A DNA stretch of 64,000 nt from contig CAWAVG010000004.1 in the NCBI GenBank assembly GCA_963785425.1, positions 1,054,001-1,118,000 of the forward strand. The letters are read 5' to 3'. A program made the translations under genes and the position numbers. This document shows, one piece after another, positions 27,291 to 35,977 of the stretch (its first letter is position 1; every line of letters begins with the position of its first letter). Below the pieces are notes generated by a model. It did not search any database. It was given only the letters and a program-made list of their open reading frames with translations, and was not told the origin of the DNA. This stretch comes from RYN-133 sp963785425 (lineage in GTDB: Bacteria; Actinomycetota; Actinomycetes; Mycobacteriales; Jatrophihabitantaceae).

Positions 27291-27454
27291 GCGCGACCCG
27301 GGTAATCCGCGTCACGGGCACGAGCGAGCCGATCGACATCGCGGCCGTGCTCGCAGCACTGGCCACCCGGACCGACGACACGCCGCAACCATCGGCGTAC
27401 GAGCGCTGGCGACGCAGTCGCATCGAGGCGTTACGCGGGTCACGCGCAGAATGA
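27287..27454 (+). CDS. Acyl-CoA carboxylase epsilon-subunit-like protein, 55 aa
   Basis: The ATG at 27287 overlaps the beta-subunit stop. The 55-residue product starts with a strand (RVIRVTG), has PIDIAAVLAALATR and ends with a basic SAYERWRRSRIEALRG segment. Size, position and pattern (short strand, helix AAVLAAL, C-terminal Trp/Arg segment) match actinobacterial AccE epsilon subunits, which stabilise the alpha-beta holoenzyme. Sequence similarity within this family is weak, so context carries the call. Confidence 0.65.
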   Translation: MSATRVIRVTGTSEPIDIAAVLAALATRTDDTPQPSAYERWRRSRIEALRGSRAE

Positions 27455-27528
27455 ATCACCCTACGGAATAGGGCAAACGGAGCTGCCCGAGCTGCACGAA
27501 CAAGCGCCGGTGTACGACACTGGAGAGC

Positions 27529-29079
27529 GTGAGCTGGCTCAGTCGAGGACGCGCGATGCGCGCGGCGGTGGCGCGTGGCCCCGGGCTGCCCCTCGTCTGG
27601 CGCACCTTCGGTGGTATCACCGGCCTGGTCGTGCTCGCCAACGTCGCCGGCGGGACGGTCGTCGGGCTGGTTCTCGTCGCCCTGAACTCCGACGCCACCC
27701 ACCACCAGCGCGTCGTCGTCGGCCTCGTCGGCGCCGGCTACGGCGTATCGGCGATCGCCTTCGGCGCGATCCTCGGATTCCTGCTGCAGGGACGCACGCT
27801 CAAGTGGCTTGCGCACGGCCGCACCCCGACGCGGCACGAAGCCCGACGCGCATTGCGCAACCCGCTCGACCTGGCGATCGTCACCGGAGCGCTGTGGATG
27901 CTCGGTGCCGTGGTGATGGCGATCCTGGCCGCATCACTCGACGCCGATGCCGGCGAAGTGCTCGGCCTCAGCGGCGGTCTCGTGCTCGCAGGCCTGACCA
28001 CAGCCGGCGTCACCTACACGATCGCGGCCGCGGTCGGGCGTCCCGTCTCGTCGATCGCGCTGCGGGTGTACCCGCCGACCGAGTCTGTCTTCTTCACGCT
28101 GCGGATGCGCATGTTGGTGAGCTGGCTGCTCGCCAGCGGCATCCCGCTGCTGGGCATCATCCTGATCCTCGCTTCACCGCGCGGCCGCAGCCACATAGTC
28201 GGCGCAGGCCTGTTCGCCTCGATCGCGGCATTGGTCGTCGGCGTCGCTGCGGCCGGTGCGCTGGCGCGCTCGATCGGCGAGCCCCTGCGCACGATGGTCA
28301 CTGCGCTCGAACGCGTCGGCCGCGGCGATCTGACGATCTCGGTCGACGTCGACGACGTGGGCGAGATCGGCATGCTGCAGCGCGGTCTCAACGACATGGT
28401 TGCCGGGTTGCGCGAGCGCGAACGCATCCAGGACCTGTTCGGACAGCACGTCGGGCCGGCCGTCGCCGAGGAGGCGATCCGCTCCGGGGTCACGCTCGGC
28501 ACCGGCGAGCACCGCAACGTGGTCGCCCTGTTCGTCGACATCACCGGCTCGACGGGGCTGAGCCGCACGACCGACGCGACCGAGTTCGTGTCGATCCTCA
28601 ACCGGTTCTTCGGTCGCGTCGTCGACGCCGTCGAGTCGAACGGCGGGCTGGTGAACAAGTTCGAGGGCGACGCCGCGCTGTGCGTGTTCGGCGCCCCGGT
28701 CGAGCTGGACGACCCCACGACCGCCGGCCTCCGTGCAGCTCGGCAGATCCGCGACAGCGTGTACGACGACGACGACGTCCGCATCGGTATCGGCGTCGCG
28801 TACGGCAACGTCATCGCCGGGCAGATCGGCGCTCCGACGCGCCTCGAGTACACCGTCGTCGGAGACGCTGTCAACGAAGCGGCGCGCCTGACCGAACTGG
28901 CCAAACGTGTCGACGGAAACATTCTCGCCAGTGAGCAGACGGTCGAGGCTAGCGCCGAGGAGGAACGCCGGTACTGGTCGAAGGGGAAGGTGCTGCGCCT
29001 GCGGGGTCGCGATGCGCCCACCAACACGTACCGCAGCCCCGCGACGGCACCCGCCGTCCGGTCTCCCGCTTCGGGATAG
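27529..29079 (+). CDS. Membrane class III adenylate cyclase with HAMP domain
   Basis: 516 residues from GTG 27529. Six hydrophobic helices (residues about 25-250) lead into a HAMP segment (SIGEPLRTMVTALERVGRGDLTISVDVDDVGEIGMLQRGLNDMV) and a cyclase domain. Metal Asp residues are in LFVDITGST and KFEGDAALCVFG, the adenine-selecting Lys in NKFEGD and Asp in VVGDAVNEAAR, and the transition-state Asn/Arg in VNEAARL. All catalytic residues are present, so it should make cAMP. The fold matches the mycobacterial Rv1318c-Rv1320c/Rv3645 group. It starts 74 bp after the epsilon subunit. Confidence 0.9.
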   Translation: MSWLSRGRAMRAAVARGPGLPLVWRTFGGITGLVVLANVAGGTVVGLVLVALNSDATHHQRVVVGLVGAGYGVSAIAFGAILGFLLQGRTLKWLAHGRTPTRHEARRALRNPLDLAIVTGALWMLGAVVMAILAASLDADAGEVLGLSGGLVLAGLTTAGVTYTIAAAVGRPVSSIALRVYPPTESVFFTLRMRMLVSWLLASGIPLLGIILILASPRGRSHIVGAGLFASIAALVVGVAAAGALARSIGEPLRTMVTALERVGRGDLTISVDVDDVGEIGMLQRGLNDMVAGLRERERIQDLFGQHVGPAVAEEAIRSGVTLGTGEHRNVVALFVDITGSTGLSRTTDATEFVSILNRFFGRVVDAVESNGGLVNKFEGDAALCVFGAPVELDDPTTAGLRAARQIRDSVYDDDDVRIGIGVAYGNVIAGQIGAPTRLEYTVVGDAVNEAARLTELAKRVDGNILASEQTVEASAEEERRYWSKGKVLRLRGRDAPTNTYRSPATAPAVRSPASG

Positions 29080-29145
29080 CTCGCGATAACACGGCACGCG
29101 AGCGCCGGAAACCGTCCTGACACATGCGGCGACCACCGTGGTCAG

Positions 29146-29340
29146 ATGGACGAGGACTACGTGACCAACTCCGCCTGGCTCGCGACACCGTCGCGTCCCG
29201 ACACCATCGACGAGATCGCAGACCAGTTCGAGCGCGCGCAGCCCGGCGCCGAAGCATTCTGGACCGAACTGCACACCCGGCGCTCGGCACGGCAGCACCA
29301 CATCGCGCCCATCCGCTCGACGCGGCGCGCGGCCTCCTAA
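29146..29340 (+). CDS. Small hypothetical protein, 64 aa
   Basis: Between the cyclase and maf. Third positions are almost all G/C, which supports coding. The product is hydrophilic with one amphipathic helix (DTIDEIADQFERAQPGAEAFWTEL) and a basic C-terminus (RSARQHHIAPIRSTRR). The start could also be the GTG 15 bp downstream. The stop TAA overlaps the maf stop tail to tail. No family recognised. Confidence 0.5.
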   Translation: MDEDYVTNSAWLATPSRPDTIDEIADQFERAQPGAEAFWTELHTRRSARQHHIAPIRSTRRAAS

Positions 29341-29930
29341 CGATCTGCCGGGTAGCCCAGGTCGCTGAGCTCGAAGCCCTGGGCGCGCACGAGCGAGCGC
29401 AGGGCAGGCAGCGAGACTCCCACCACGTTGTGGTGATCGCCGTCGATGCGCTCGACGAACCATCCGCCCAGACCGTCGATGGTGAACGCGCCGGCGACGT
29501 TGAGCGGTTCGCCGCTCTGCACGTAGCGGTCGATCTCGGCGTCGGTCACGTCCGCGAAGTGGACGGTCGTCGACACGGTGCGCCGGCCCGTCCCGGACGG
29601 ACCGTGCAGCGCGTGACCGGTGTGCAGGATCCCTGAACGTCCGCGCATCGTGCGCCAGCGCCGGGCCGCGGCATCGGCCGAGCCGGGCTTTCCCAGTGGC
29701 GAGCCGTCGAACTCGAGCAGCGAGTCGCAGGCGAGCACGAACGCCGGTTGGACGATGCGGTCGACCACGGCTGCGAGCTTCGCGTCTGCCAGCAACTGGA
29801 CGAGGTCACGTGGTGCGGCCGCAGAGATGCGCGACTCGTCGATGCCGCTGACGAGGACCTCCGGTTTCAGTCCCGCGGCGCGCAGAGTGGCCAATCGGGC
29901 GGGTGATGCCGATGCGAGGACGAACCTCAT
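29337..29930 (-). CDS. maf: Maf nucleoside-triphosphate pyrophosphatase
   Basis: 197 residues. N-terminal FVLASASPARLATLRAAG is the Maf phosphate-binding signature. It is followed by CDSLLEFDG with the catalytic Asp, the G-K-P loop, and C-terminal TVHFADVTDAEIDRYVQSGEPLNVAGAFTIDGLGGWFVERIDGDHHNVVGVSL. Maf proteins hydrolyse canonical or modified nucleotides to monophosphates and can restrain septation. It is immediately downstream of an acyl-CoA dehydrogenase, reflecting the common actinobacterial linkage of maf with acyl-CoA carboxylase genes. Confidence 0.9.
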   Translation of the reverse strand: MRFVLASASPARLATLRAAGLKPEVLVSGIDESRISAAAPRDLVQLLADAKLAAVVDRIVQPAFVLACDSLLEFDGSPLGKPGSADAAARRWRTMRGRSGILHTGHALHGPSGTGRRTVSTTVHFADVTDAEIDRYVQSGEPLNVAGAFTIDGLGGWFVERIDGDHHNVVGVSLPALRSLVRAQGFELSDLGYPADR

Positions 29931-29940
29931 TCCTGCGCGC

Positions 29941-31086
29941 TCACAGATCGAGGGACTTCGAGACGACGCTCTTCATGATCTCGGTCGTGCCGCCGTAGAT
30001 GCGGGTGATGCGGGCGTCGGCATAGCGACGCGAGATCGGGTACTCGCTCATGTACCCGTAACCGCCGTGCAGCTGCAGGCAGGCATCGACGGCGCGGCCT
30101 TGCATCTCGGTGCACCACCACTTTGCCTTCGAGGCGTCGGCGGCACTGAGTTCGCCGCTGTTGAGACGGTCGACGCAACGGTCGAGGTAGGCCTGCGCGA
30201 TGTCGAGTTCGGTCGCCAGTTCGGCAAGCACGAACTTGGTGTTCTGGAACGACGCGATCGGTGCGCCGAACGCCTTACGGTCCTTTACGTAGCGCCTGGT
30301 CTCGTCGAACGCCGCGCGTGCCTCCGCGACGGCGCTGATCGCGATGGACAGCCGTTCCTGAGGGAGCTTCTCGGTGAGCTGGGCGAAGCCCGAACCTTCC
30401 TCACCCAGCAGGTTCTCGACCGGTACCCGCACGTCGCTGAACGACAGTTCGGCGGTGTCCTGCGAGTGCAATCCGAGCTTCTCGAGGTTGCGGCCGCGGT
30501 CGAAGCCGTCCATACCGCGTTCGAGCACGAGCAGCGACAGTCCGTTGTGTCGGTCCTCGCCGGTGCGCACCGCGGTGATCACGAGGTCGGCGTTGATGCC
30601 GTTGGTGATGAAAGTCTTGGCGCCGTTGACGACGTAGTGCTCGCCGTCGCGCCGCGCGCTCGTGCGGATACCGGCGAGATCCGAGCCCGCTCCGGGCTCG
30701 GTCATGGCCACCGCTGTGATCAGCTCGCCCGAGGCGATGCCGGGGAGCCACCGACGCTTCTGGTCGTCGGTGGTGAAGCTGAGGAAGTAGGGCAGGCAGA
30801 TGTCGTTGTGCAGGCTCAGCCCGAGACCGGTGCCGCCGATCCCGGCCCACGCGATCTGCTCGTCCAGCATCTGGTTGAACCGGAAGTCGTCGACGCCACC
30901 GCCGCCGTACTCGTCCGGGACGGCCATGCCGAGGAAGCCGCCACGACCGGCCGCGGCGAACACCGCGCGGGGGCTGATGCCGTCGCGTTCCCAGTCGAGG
31001 TGGTCCGGGACGATCTCCTTCTCGGCGAACGCGCGGAAGGCGTCGCCGAACGCGAGATGGTCGTCGTCGTAGTGCTTGCGGTCCAT
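29941..31086 (-). CDS. Acyl-CoA dehydrogenase
   Basis: 381 residues from ATG 31086. Complete FAD-dependent dehydrogenase: AMTEPGAGSDLAGIRT, KTFITNG, a C-terminal QLHGGYGYMSEYPISRRYADARITRIYGGTTEIMKSVVSKSL with the catalytic-type Glu region IYGGTTE. The N-terminus MDRKHYDDDHLAFGDAFRAFAEKE resembles long-chain FadE-type members. It is divergent from the MTA phosphorylase gene with a 40-bp gap and lies 10 bp upstream of maf. Confidence 0.92.
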   Translation of the reverse strand: MDRKHYDDDHLAFGDAFRAFAEKEIVPDHLDWERDGISPRAVFAAAGRGGFLGMAVPDEYGGGGVDDFRFNQMLDEQIAWAGIGGTGLGLSLHNDICLPYFLSFTTDDQKRRWLPGIASGELITAVAMTEPGAGSDLAGIRTSARRDGEHYVVNGAKTFITNGINADLVITAVRTGEDRHNGLSLLVLERGMDGFDRGRNLEKLGLHSQDTAELSFSDVRVPVENLLGEEGSGFAQLTEKLPQERLSIAISAVAEARAAFDETRRYVKDRKAFGAPIASFQNTKFVLAELATELDIAQAYLDRCVDRLNSGELSAADASKAKWWCTEMQGRAVDACLQLHGGYGYMSEYPISRRYADARITRIYGGTTEIMKSVVSKSLDL

Positions 31087-31126
31087 GCCGCAAGTTCTAC
31101 CAGCGCCTGCCGGATACGGTGGTGTC

Positions 31127-31906
31127 GTGGCTGACGAATTGGTCGGAATCATAGGCGGATCCGGGTTCTATTCCCTGCTCGACGGCGCTGACGAGCACAC
31201 GGTCGAAACGCCATACGGCGATCCCAGCGGCGCGGTCTCCACGGGCACGCTCGCGGGGCGACCCGTGGCCTTCGTGCCGCGGCACGGCGTCGGCCACCGT
31301 TACCCACCCCATCTCGTCCCGTACCGCGCCAACCTGTGGGCGCTGCGGGCACTCGGGGTGCGCCAGGTCGTCTCGCTGTCGGCCGTCGGTTCGCTGCGCG
31401 CCGATCAACCGACGGGCACGCTCGTCGTGCCGGACCAGATCGTCGACCGCACGTCAGGACGTCCGCACACGATCTACGCCGAAGCGGCCGGTGTCGGGCA
31501 CGTCTCCTTCGCCGATCCCTACTGCGCGCGCGGCCGGGCCGCGGCGTCCGGTGCCGGTGACGTGGTCGACGGCGGCACGCTGGTGGTCGTCAACGGGCCG
31601 CGGTTCTCGACGCGCGCCGAGTCGTTGGAGTTCCAGTCGCACGGCTGGTCGATCATCGGCATGACCGCGATGCCAGAGGCGTCGCTGGCCCGTGAACTGG
31701 GGCTCTGCTACACGACGCTGGCGCTGGTCACCGACCTCGATGCCGGTGTCGAGGCCGGTGCCGGCGTGACGCACGCCGAGGTGCTCGCGGCGTTCGCCGA
31801 CAACCTGCCCAGACTGCGCGAGCTGCTCGTCGCGACGCTCGGACGGCTACCGGCCGCGCAGGACGACTGCGAGTGCGGCGAGACCTCGAGCCTGCCGCAG
31901 GCGTAG
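31127..31906 (+). CDS. mtnP: S-methyl-5'-thioadenosine phosphorylase (PNP superfamily)
   Basis: 259 residues from GTG 31127. Motifs of the trimeric MTA phosphorylase/PNP family: VGIIGGSGFYSL (phosphate loop), VPRHGVGHRYPPHLVPYRANLWALRALG, NGPRFSTRAES, GMTAMPEASLARELGLCY, and TDLDAG, where the Asp contacts the purine. It recycles MTA or the inosine analogue to a free base and methylthioribose-1-phosphate. MTA arises from polyamine synthesis, which may connect it loosely with the SpeD-like gene. A GC hairpin follows its stop. Confidence 0.87.
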   Translation: MADELVGIIGGSGFYSLLDGADEHTVETPYGDPSGAVSTGTLAGRPVAFVPRHGVGHRYPPHLVPYRANLWALRALGVRQVVSLSAVGSLRADQPTGTLVVPDQIVDRTSGRPHTIYAEAAGVGHVSFADPYCARGRAAASGAGDVVDGGTLVVVNGPRFSTRAESLEFQSHGWSIIGMTAMPEASLARELGLCYTTLALVTDLDAGVEAGAGVTHAEVLAAFADNLPRLRELLVATLGRLPAAQDDCECGETSSLPQA

Positions 31907-31923
31907 CGACGCAGCGCGGCGTA

Positions 31924-31946
31924 ACGGCGGTCACCGTGACCGCCGT
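31924..31946 (+). terminator. Hairpin after the MTA phosphorylase gene
   Basis: A 23-nt perfect palindrome: a 9-bp ACGGCGGTC / GACCGCCGT stem with a 5-nt loop, 18 bp past the stop. No T-run follows, which is common in high-GC actinobacteria. Confidence 0.65.
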
Positions 31947-32085
31947 CGCTTCTGGTCGCATCCGCGTGAACGGGTCGCCTACCGTGGGAATCACATAACC
32001 GAGACACGTTGTCGCAGGCAGTTGGATGAGCCGCGACGACCGGTGTCCGGTCCCAACCGTTTCTGCGTGTGAGGTCTGTTCCGCC

Positions 32086-32778
32086 ATGCCCAAGTCCGTC
32101 CGCTTCTTCGCCGCCGTCACCGCCCTCGGCCTCGCCGGCGCGCTACTGGCTCCCGCGGCCCCGGCCGTAGCCGCCGCGCACTGCACGGCGTGGGGCTCGA
32201 TGCCGGCTCACGTCGCACTGCACCGCAACCGCACCGTCGTGCGGATCACGCTGACCGGTTCGTCCGCCTGTCACGGCCAGCGCACCGACAACGGTGCGAC
32301 CGCGGCGCTGGTCGAGCCGACCGGGCGCCGCGAAGACATGCGCTGGCGCCACTTCGGCGCCGCGCAGTCGGTGATCATGTACATCAACCTCGTCCACTCC
32401 GGCGGGTACCAGCTCCGCAACGGCAACGTCCAGGTCTACGACCAGCAGTACGAGCGCGTGCCGTGGTCGTGGAACCGTACGTCGATGATCGTCAAGCGCG
32501 CCGCCCACTTCAGCGATGTCGCCGCTTCCGGCGGCGTGGTGTCCGGCCGCGCGTTCGTCTACACGAAGTACGGCTGGAGCGGGTACCGCGGCAAGCGGGT
32601 CTACGTCCAGCGCCGCAGCGCCGGCTCGTCGAACTGGCACACGCTCGGCTCGACCCGCGCGGCAGCGCACGGAGTCGTGCGCTACCGCGCCGCGACGTCG
32701 TCGCGCTACGTGTACCGGATGGTGCTGAACGCCACGCGGGCCGTCTGGAACGCGCGGTCCGCGCAGGTGCGCGGCTGA
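32086..32778 (+). CDS. Secreted protein of unknown function, 230 aa
   Basis: A clear signal peptide (basic MPKSVR, hydrophobic core to about residue 30, AxA cleavage near PAVAAA). The mature part starts with a small domain bearing two Cys (HCTAW and SACHGQ, probably a disulfide) and is followed by a beta-rich domain with KRVYVQRRSAGSSNWHTLGSTRAAAHGVVRYRA. The latter is a motif frequent in actinobacterial extracellular proteins with Ig-like modules. Arg/Tyr content is high. No sortase signal or lipobox, so it is probably released. Function unknown. Confidence 0.65.
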   Translation: MPKSVRFFAAVTALGLAGALLAPAAPAVAAAHCTAWGSMPAHVALHRNRTVVRITLTGSSACHGQRTDNGATAALVEPTGRREDMRWRHFGAAQSVIMYINLVHSGGYQLRNGNVQVYDQQYERVPWSWNRTSMIVKRAAHFSDVAASGGVVSGRAFVYTKYGWSGYRGKRVYVQRRSAGSSNWHTLGSTRAAAHGVVRYRAATSSRYVYRMVLNATRAVWNARSAQVRG

Positions 32779-32817
32779 CACTGTGCCGGGTGCGGCACAG
32801 GATTAGGGTCGTCCCTC

Positions 32818-33222
32818 ATGACCCGGGAATCGAAGCAGATCAGCGTTCTGATCGATCGCGCCGCGGCCGAGGTCTACGAGTACGCCGCCGACCCGGGCAA
32901 CTTCATCGAGTGGGCCCAGGGGCTGGGCAGCGCGTTGATCGAGGAGGACGGGCAGTGGTACGCCGAGACGGGGGAGGGCCGGGTCGGCATCAGGTTCGCC
33001 GACCGCAACGACTTCGGCGTCCTCGATCACTGGGTCACCACCAGCTCGGGCGACGTCGTGTACATCCCGTTGCGGGTCTTCGCGAACGAGGACGGCAGCG
33101 AGGTGGTCTTCACCCTGCGTCGCAACGTCGGAATGAGTGATGTGGAGTTCGACCGCGACGCGGGCCTGGTCGCGTCCGACCTCGCAACACTCAAGCGGGT
33201 GCTCGAAGCGCGCGCCGGGTAG
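32818..33222 (+). CDS. SRPBCC (START/polyketide-cyclase-like) small-molecule-binding protein
   Basis: 134 residues. The pattern of the helix-grip fold is visible: ISVLIDRAAAEVYEYAADPGNFIEWAQGL at the N-terminus, central antiparallel strands, and a long C-terminal helix (DAGLVASDLATLKRVLEAR). Such proteins bind hydrophobic ligands or act as cyclases; no ligand can be named. It is co-directional with the membrane gene starting 10 bp downstream. Confidence 0.75.
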   Translation: MTRESKQISVLIDRAAAEVYEYAADPGNFIEWAQGLGSALIEEDGQWYAETGEGRVGIRFADRNDFGVLDHWVTTSSGDVVYIPLRVFANEDGSEVVFTLRRNVGMSDVEFDRDAGLVASDLATLKRVLEARAG

Positions 33223-33232
33223 GACAGAGCGC

Positions 33233-33835
33233 GTGGCGATCGAGTTCATTGCCGAGGACGGGGCCGGGGCCGGGGCGGCAGCGGAACCGTCCCGCTACCG
33301 CAGCCTCGTGGCGTACCTACCTGCGGCATGTGGGGTGCTGACCGCGGTCGCGATGGTGTGGAGTCTGCGGCTGCCGCTCTGGAGCACGCGGTATGACGTG
33401 CCGCTCTCGGAGGCTCCGACCCACGGCTACTTCGCGATCACCTACGACCAGTGGGGCCACGGCGCGCTCGACAACGTATCCAACTACGAGATCGACAGCG
33501 TTCCCGCCGGACTGTCGGTTGGCCCAGTCCTCGTGATCCTCGCAGCCGTCCTCGGGGCGTGCGGCCTGGTTGCGGGTGTGCAGGTCTGGCGAGCGCGACC
33601 GTCGGTGCTCGCCTCCCGGTGCGCGCTGTGCGCGTGCTGCGCGCTGATCGGTGTCCTCGCCGTCGAAGTCAGTTACGTCCACACGCCGTTGACCAGCATC
33701 GTCGATCCGTCCCGAGTCATGAGTCGGGAAAGCGGTGGTGCACTGATGTTCGTGGCGCTGGCCGTCGGCATCGCCCTGCTCGGGTGCGTTACGTCGTGGC
33801 TTCGCCCGACTCCGGGCTCGGACGTCAGCCGCTAA
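33233..33835 (+). CDS. Hypothetical membrane protein, 200 aa
   Basis: GTG 33233 is preceded by AGGACAG. Four predicted membrane helices: residues about 27-48, 95-117, 130-150 and 168-188, with an extracytoplasmic loop rich in Tyr/Trp/Asp between the first two. The third helix is unusually Cys-rich (CALCACCALIG). No recognised domain. It overlaps the next minus-strand gene by 11 bp tail to tail. Confidence 0.6.
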   Translation: MAIEFIAEDGAGAGAAAEPSRYRSLVAYLPAACGVLTAVAMVWSLRLPLWSTRYDVPLSEAPTHGYFAITYDQWGHGALDNVSNYEIDSVPAGLSVGPVLVILAAVLGACGLVAGVQVWRARPSVLASRCALCACCALIGVLAVEVSYVHTPLTSIVDPSRVMSRESGGALMFVALAVGIALLGCVTSWLRPTPGSDVSR

Positions 33836-34106
33836 GCACGTTCCTTGGCATCGGTCGAGCGGCCGCTGCGAGAGCCAGTTCGGCGAGCCGTTTGCGGTCC
33901 TGGCGGCGGTTGGCCCATACGTCGGTCATTGCGATGCCGAAGCCGCCGACGAGCGCAAATACGACGCGCAGTGCCCAGCCTCGGCCCGACGAGGGATACG
34001 GCGGGAACGCGGTGAACGCGATCGCCATGAAGACCACCTGGATCCAGGTGCCGGGGCCGAACCAGCGCGGTCGGACGTCCGCGCGGTCGTCCGCCGTCAC
34101 GTTCAT
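33825..34106 (-). CDS. Small membrane protein, 93 aa
   Basis: From ATG 34106 (MNVTADDRADVRPRWFG); a longer frame upstream is less plausible. Two hydrophobic helices (GTWIQVVFMAIAFTAFPPYP and ALRVVFALVGGFGIAMT) and a basic C-terminal tail (NRRQDRKRLAELALAAAARP). No family recognised. Its upstream region is the unusual repeat array. Confidence 0.5.
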   Translation of the reverse strand: MNVTADDRADVRPRWFGPGTWIQVVFMAIAFTAFPPYPSSGRGWALRVVFALVGGFGIAMTDVWANRRQDRKRLAELALAAAARPMPRNVLSG

Positions 34107-34403
34107 GATCGAACGATAGAGCCGGCTAGATGTCGGACAAGGAATCAGTGCCGTGGTCGGAACGTATCGCCGCATCGGCTAAAGCGCGGCACCCGCGTGA
34201 TGTGAGGTGGATGCGACGGGCGATCGGTGCATACCGCTGGCCCGTTCACTCCACCCACGAATCCCAGCCACTGAGGTGACCACGCGCGATACGTGGATGG
34301 TGAAGAGCAAAAAGGCGCATCGAGGATGAGTTGCGCGGGGGCGAGTTTGGTTGTCCGGTCCGGTCCGAACGTAGTGAGAGACCGGGGCGTCCTCGCTGGG
34401 CTG

Positions 34404-34650
34404 TGGGTGACAGATCCCGTGCGTGAGTGACGGCTCGCGTGGTTGAGTGACGGATTCCCCGGTGGGTGGCGGATCCCCGGTGGGTGACGGATCCCGCGTT
34501 GAGTGACGGACGGCGCGGTTGAGTGACGGCGAAATCGCCGTCACTCAACCTGTGCACACGTCACTCAACCTGGGCACACGTCACTCAATCCCGCGCGCAC
34601 GTCACTCAGCCCGGGGGACGTCACGCGTCGTGCGGGGACGTCGCTCACGG
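34404..34650. repeat. Convergent direct-repeat array around a perfect palindrome
   Basis: The gap 34107-34644 holds no gene. From about 34404 there are seven units of the type GTTGAGTGACGG (variants GTGGGTGACGG, GTGAGTGACGG) spaced 18-20 bp. They end in a perfect 16-bp inverted repeat GGTTGAGTGACGGCGA-AA-TCGCCGTCACTCAACC (34517-34550). The same word in reverse orientation (CGTCACTCAACC and decayed forms) then repeats about five more times at about 20-bp spacing to about 34650. The array ends at the 3' end of the DUF222/HNH gene. The nearer to the centre, the better the units match. Confidence 0.85.
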
Positions 34651-35886
34651 TCGGTCGTGGAGTCGGTTGCGTCTGGGTCGTTGTTGCGGGTCGGCCCAGC
34701 GGGGTGGGATCCAGTGGGGTCGGTCGTTGTGCATGATCGATGTCCAGCCCATGCGTTCGAACGTGGCGTGGTTCGCCGTGCACGCCAAGGCTCCGTCATC
34801 GACCCGGGTTCGTCGGGTGATCGCCCAGTCGGTGACGTGATGAGCCTGTGTCCACGCGATCGGGGCATCGCAGCCCCAATAACTACAGCCTTTGTCTCTG
34901 GCGAACATGGCGAGGCGTTGCTGTTCGGTGAACAGCCGGTGTTTGTCGGAGTAGGCGACGATTCCCTTGGTTTTGGACAGCAGCACGAGGATGGCTCTCG
35001 CTTCGGGGTCGAGCCAGCCGGTCGCGACTTTGTCGGGGACGGCGTAGCCGTGGGCGGTGTGCACGATGCCGGTGCCGGTGGCGAAGTCGTCGATCTCGGC
35101 GGTCATCACCAGGGTGGTGGCGCACCCGTTCGCTACAGGCAATTCGCCGGAGGCGAACAGGATCTTGAGTGCTTCGAGGAACCCGTCGTGGCGCCGCTGG
35201 GCCGGTGTGCGCAGGTCGCGCTGCCCGGTCTCGGTGTCCACGTGTGGTTTGGCGAGGGTGTCGAGCATCGTGTCGACGTATTCGGCGGCCTCGCAGGTCA
35301 ACTCCCCGGACAGGGTGCCGGACCCGTCGGCGTGCCGGCGCAACGTCAGCCCGCGTCGCTGCTGGGCCCGGTCGAGGTCGCGGTAGGCGCCGTCCTGATC
35401 GACGCGGGCATACATGCCCTTGGCGTACTTGCCGAGGGTCTCGGGGTCGTGCTCGGTCGCGAACTCGATCAGGTTCGCCTCGAACAGCGGCCCGGCGTCA
35501 TCGACCACCAGGTCGCTGATCTTGTCCACCGTGGCCACCACCGTGACTGCGGCCCGGGTCGAGATCGTCCCCGCGGCCAAGGCGGCGGCGGTCTGCGGAT
35601 GCGCCGGCTCCACAGACTGCCCGGTCAAGGTGGTCCGCTCGTTGACCGCCGCGGCGAGCTTGACCCGGCCCCCGGCGTCACGGGCGCCGATGTTGAGCGC
35701 GTAGCGCAGCAGGTCGACGGTGTTCTTCGCACCCAGATCGAACGCGACCCCGCGGGCTTCGAGGCGGCCGATCACCGCCAACGACACCAGCTCCGCCTCG
35801 TGCTTGATGCGTTCCTGCCCCCGCAGCACGTTGAGCAGCTCCGGGCCGGACATCCGGTCCAGCTCCTGCACCGTCGGCATGCTCAT
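34645..35886 (-). CDS. DUF222 / HNH endonuclease ('13E12 repeat family')
   Basis: 413 residues from ATG 35886, the first of two close ATGs. The N-terminal DUF222 helical domain (residues about 5-290) is followed by an HNH nuclease motif near 339-375: CSYWGCDAPIAWTQAHHVTDWAI, then DDGALACTANHATFE, giving the H-H...N...H core and paired Cys. Such genes are homologous to the mycobacterial REP13E12 elements, which occur in multiple copies and integrate at specific sites. A low-GC segment lies upstream and a convergent repeat array abuts the 3' end, suggesting an element boundary. A ccttcc/ggaagg inverted repeat overlaps the likely ribosome-binding region. Confidence 0.87.
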   Translation of the reverse strand: MSMPTVQELDRMSGPELLNVLRGQERIKHEAELVSLAVIGRLEARGVAFDLGAKNTVDLLRYALNIGARDAGGRVKLAAAVNERTTLTGQSVEPAHPQTAAALAAGTISTRAAVTVVATVDKISDLVVDDAGPLFEANLIEFATEHDPETLGKYAKGMYARVDQDGAYRDLDRAQQRRGLTLRRHADGSGTLSGELTCEAAEYVDTMLDTLAKPHVDTETGQRDLRTPAQRRHDGFLEALKILFASGELPVANGCATTLVMTAEIDDFATGTGIVHTAHGYAVPDKVATGWLDPEARAILVLLSKTKGIVAYSDKHRLFTEQQRLAMFARDKGCSYWGCDAPIAWTQAHHVTDWAITRRTRVDDGALACTANHATFERMGWTSIMHNDRPHWIPPRWADPQQRPRRNRLHDRP

Positions 35887-35977
35887 ATGTTCGATATTAC
35901 ACCTTCCGAGGAAGGAAAAACACACCTGTGCACTAAGAATCCGCAGAAATATAAAGGGATTCGACGGGCTCCGGTAC

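Noticed and set aside
34107..34640. Small genes within the repeat region
   Set aside because: The open frames there simply translate the repeat units and have no ribosome site or codon bias.
34404..34650. CRISPR array
   Set aside because: Units are short (about 12 nt conserved), spacing is about 8 nt, and orientation reverses at a central palindrome; there are no unique spacers and no cas genes.
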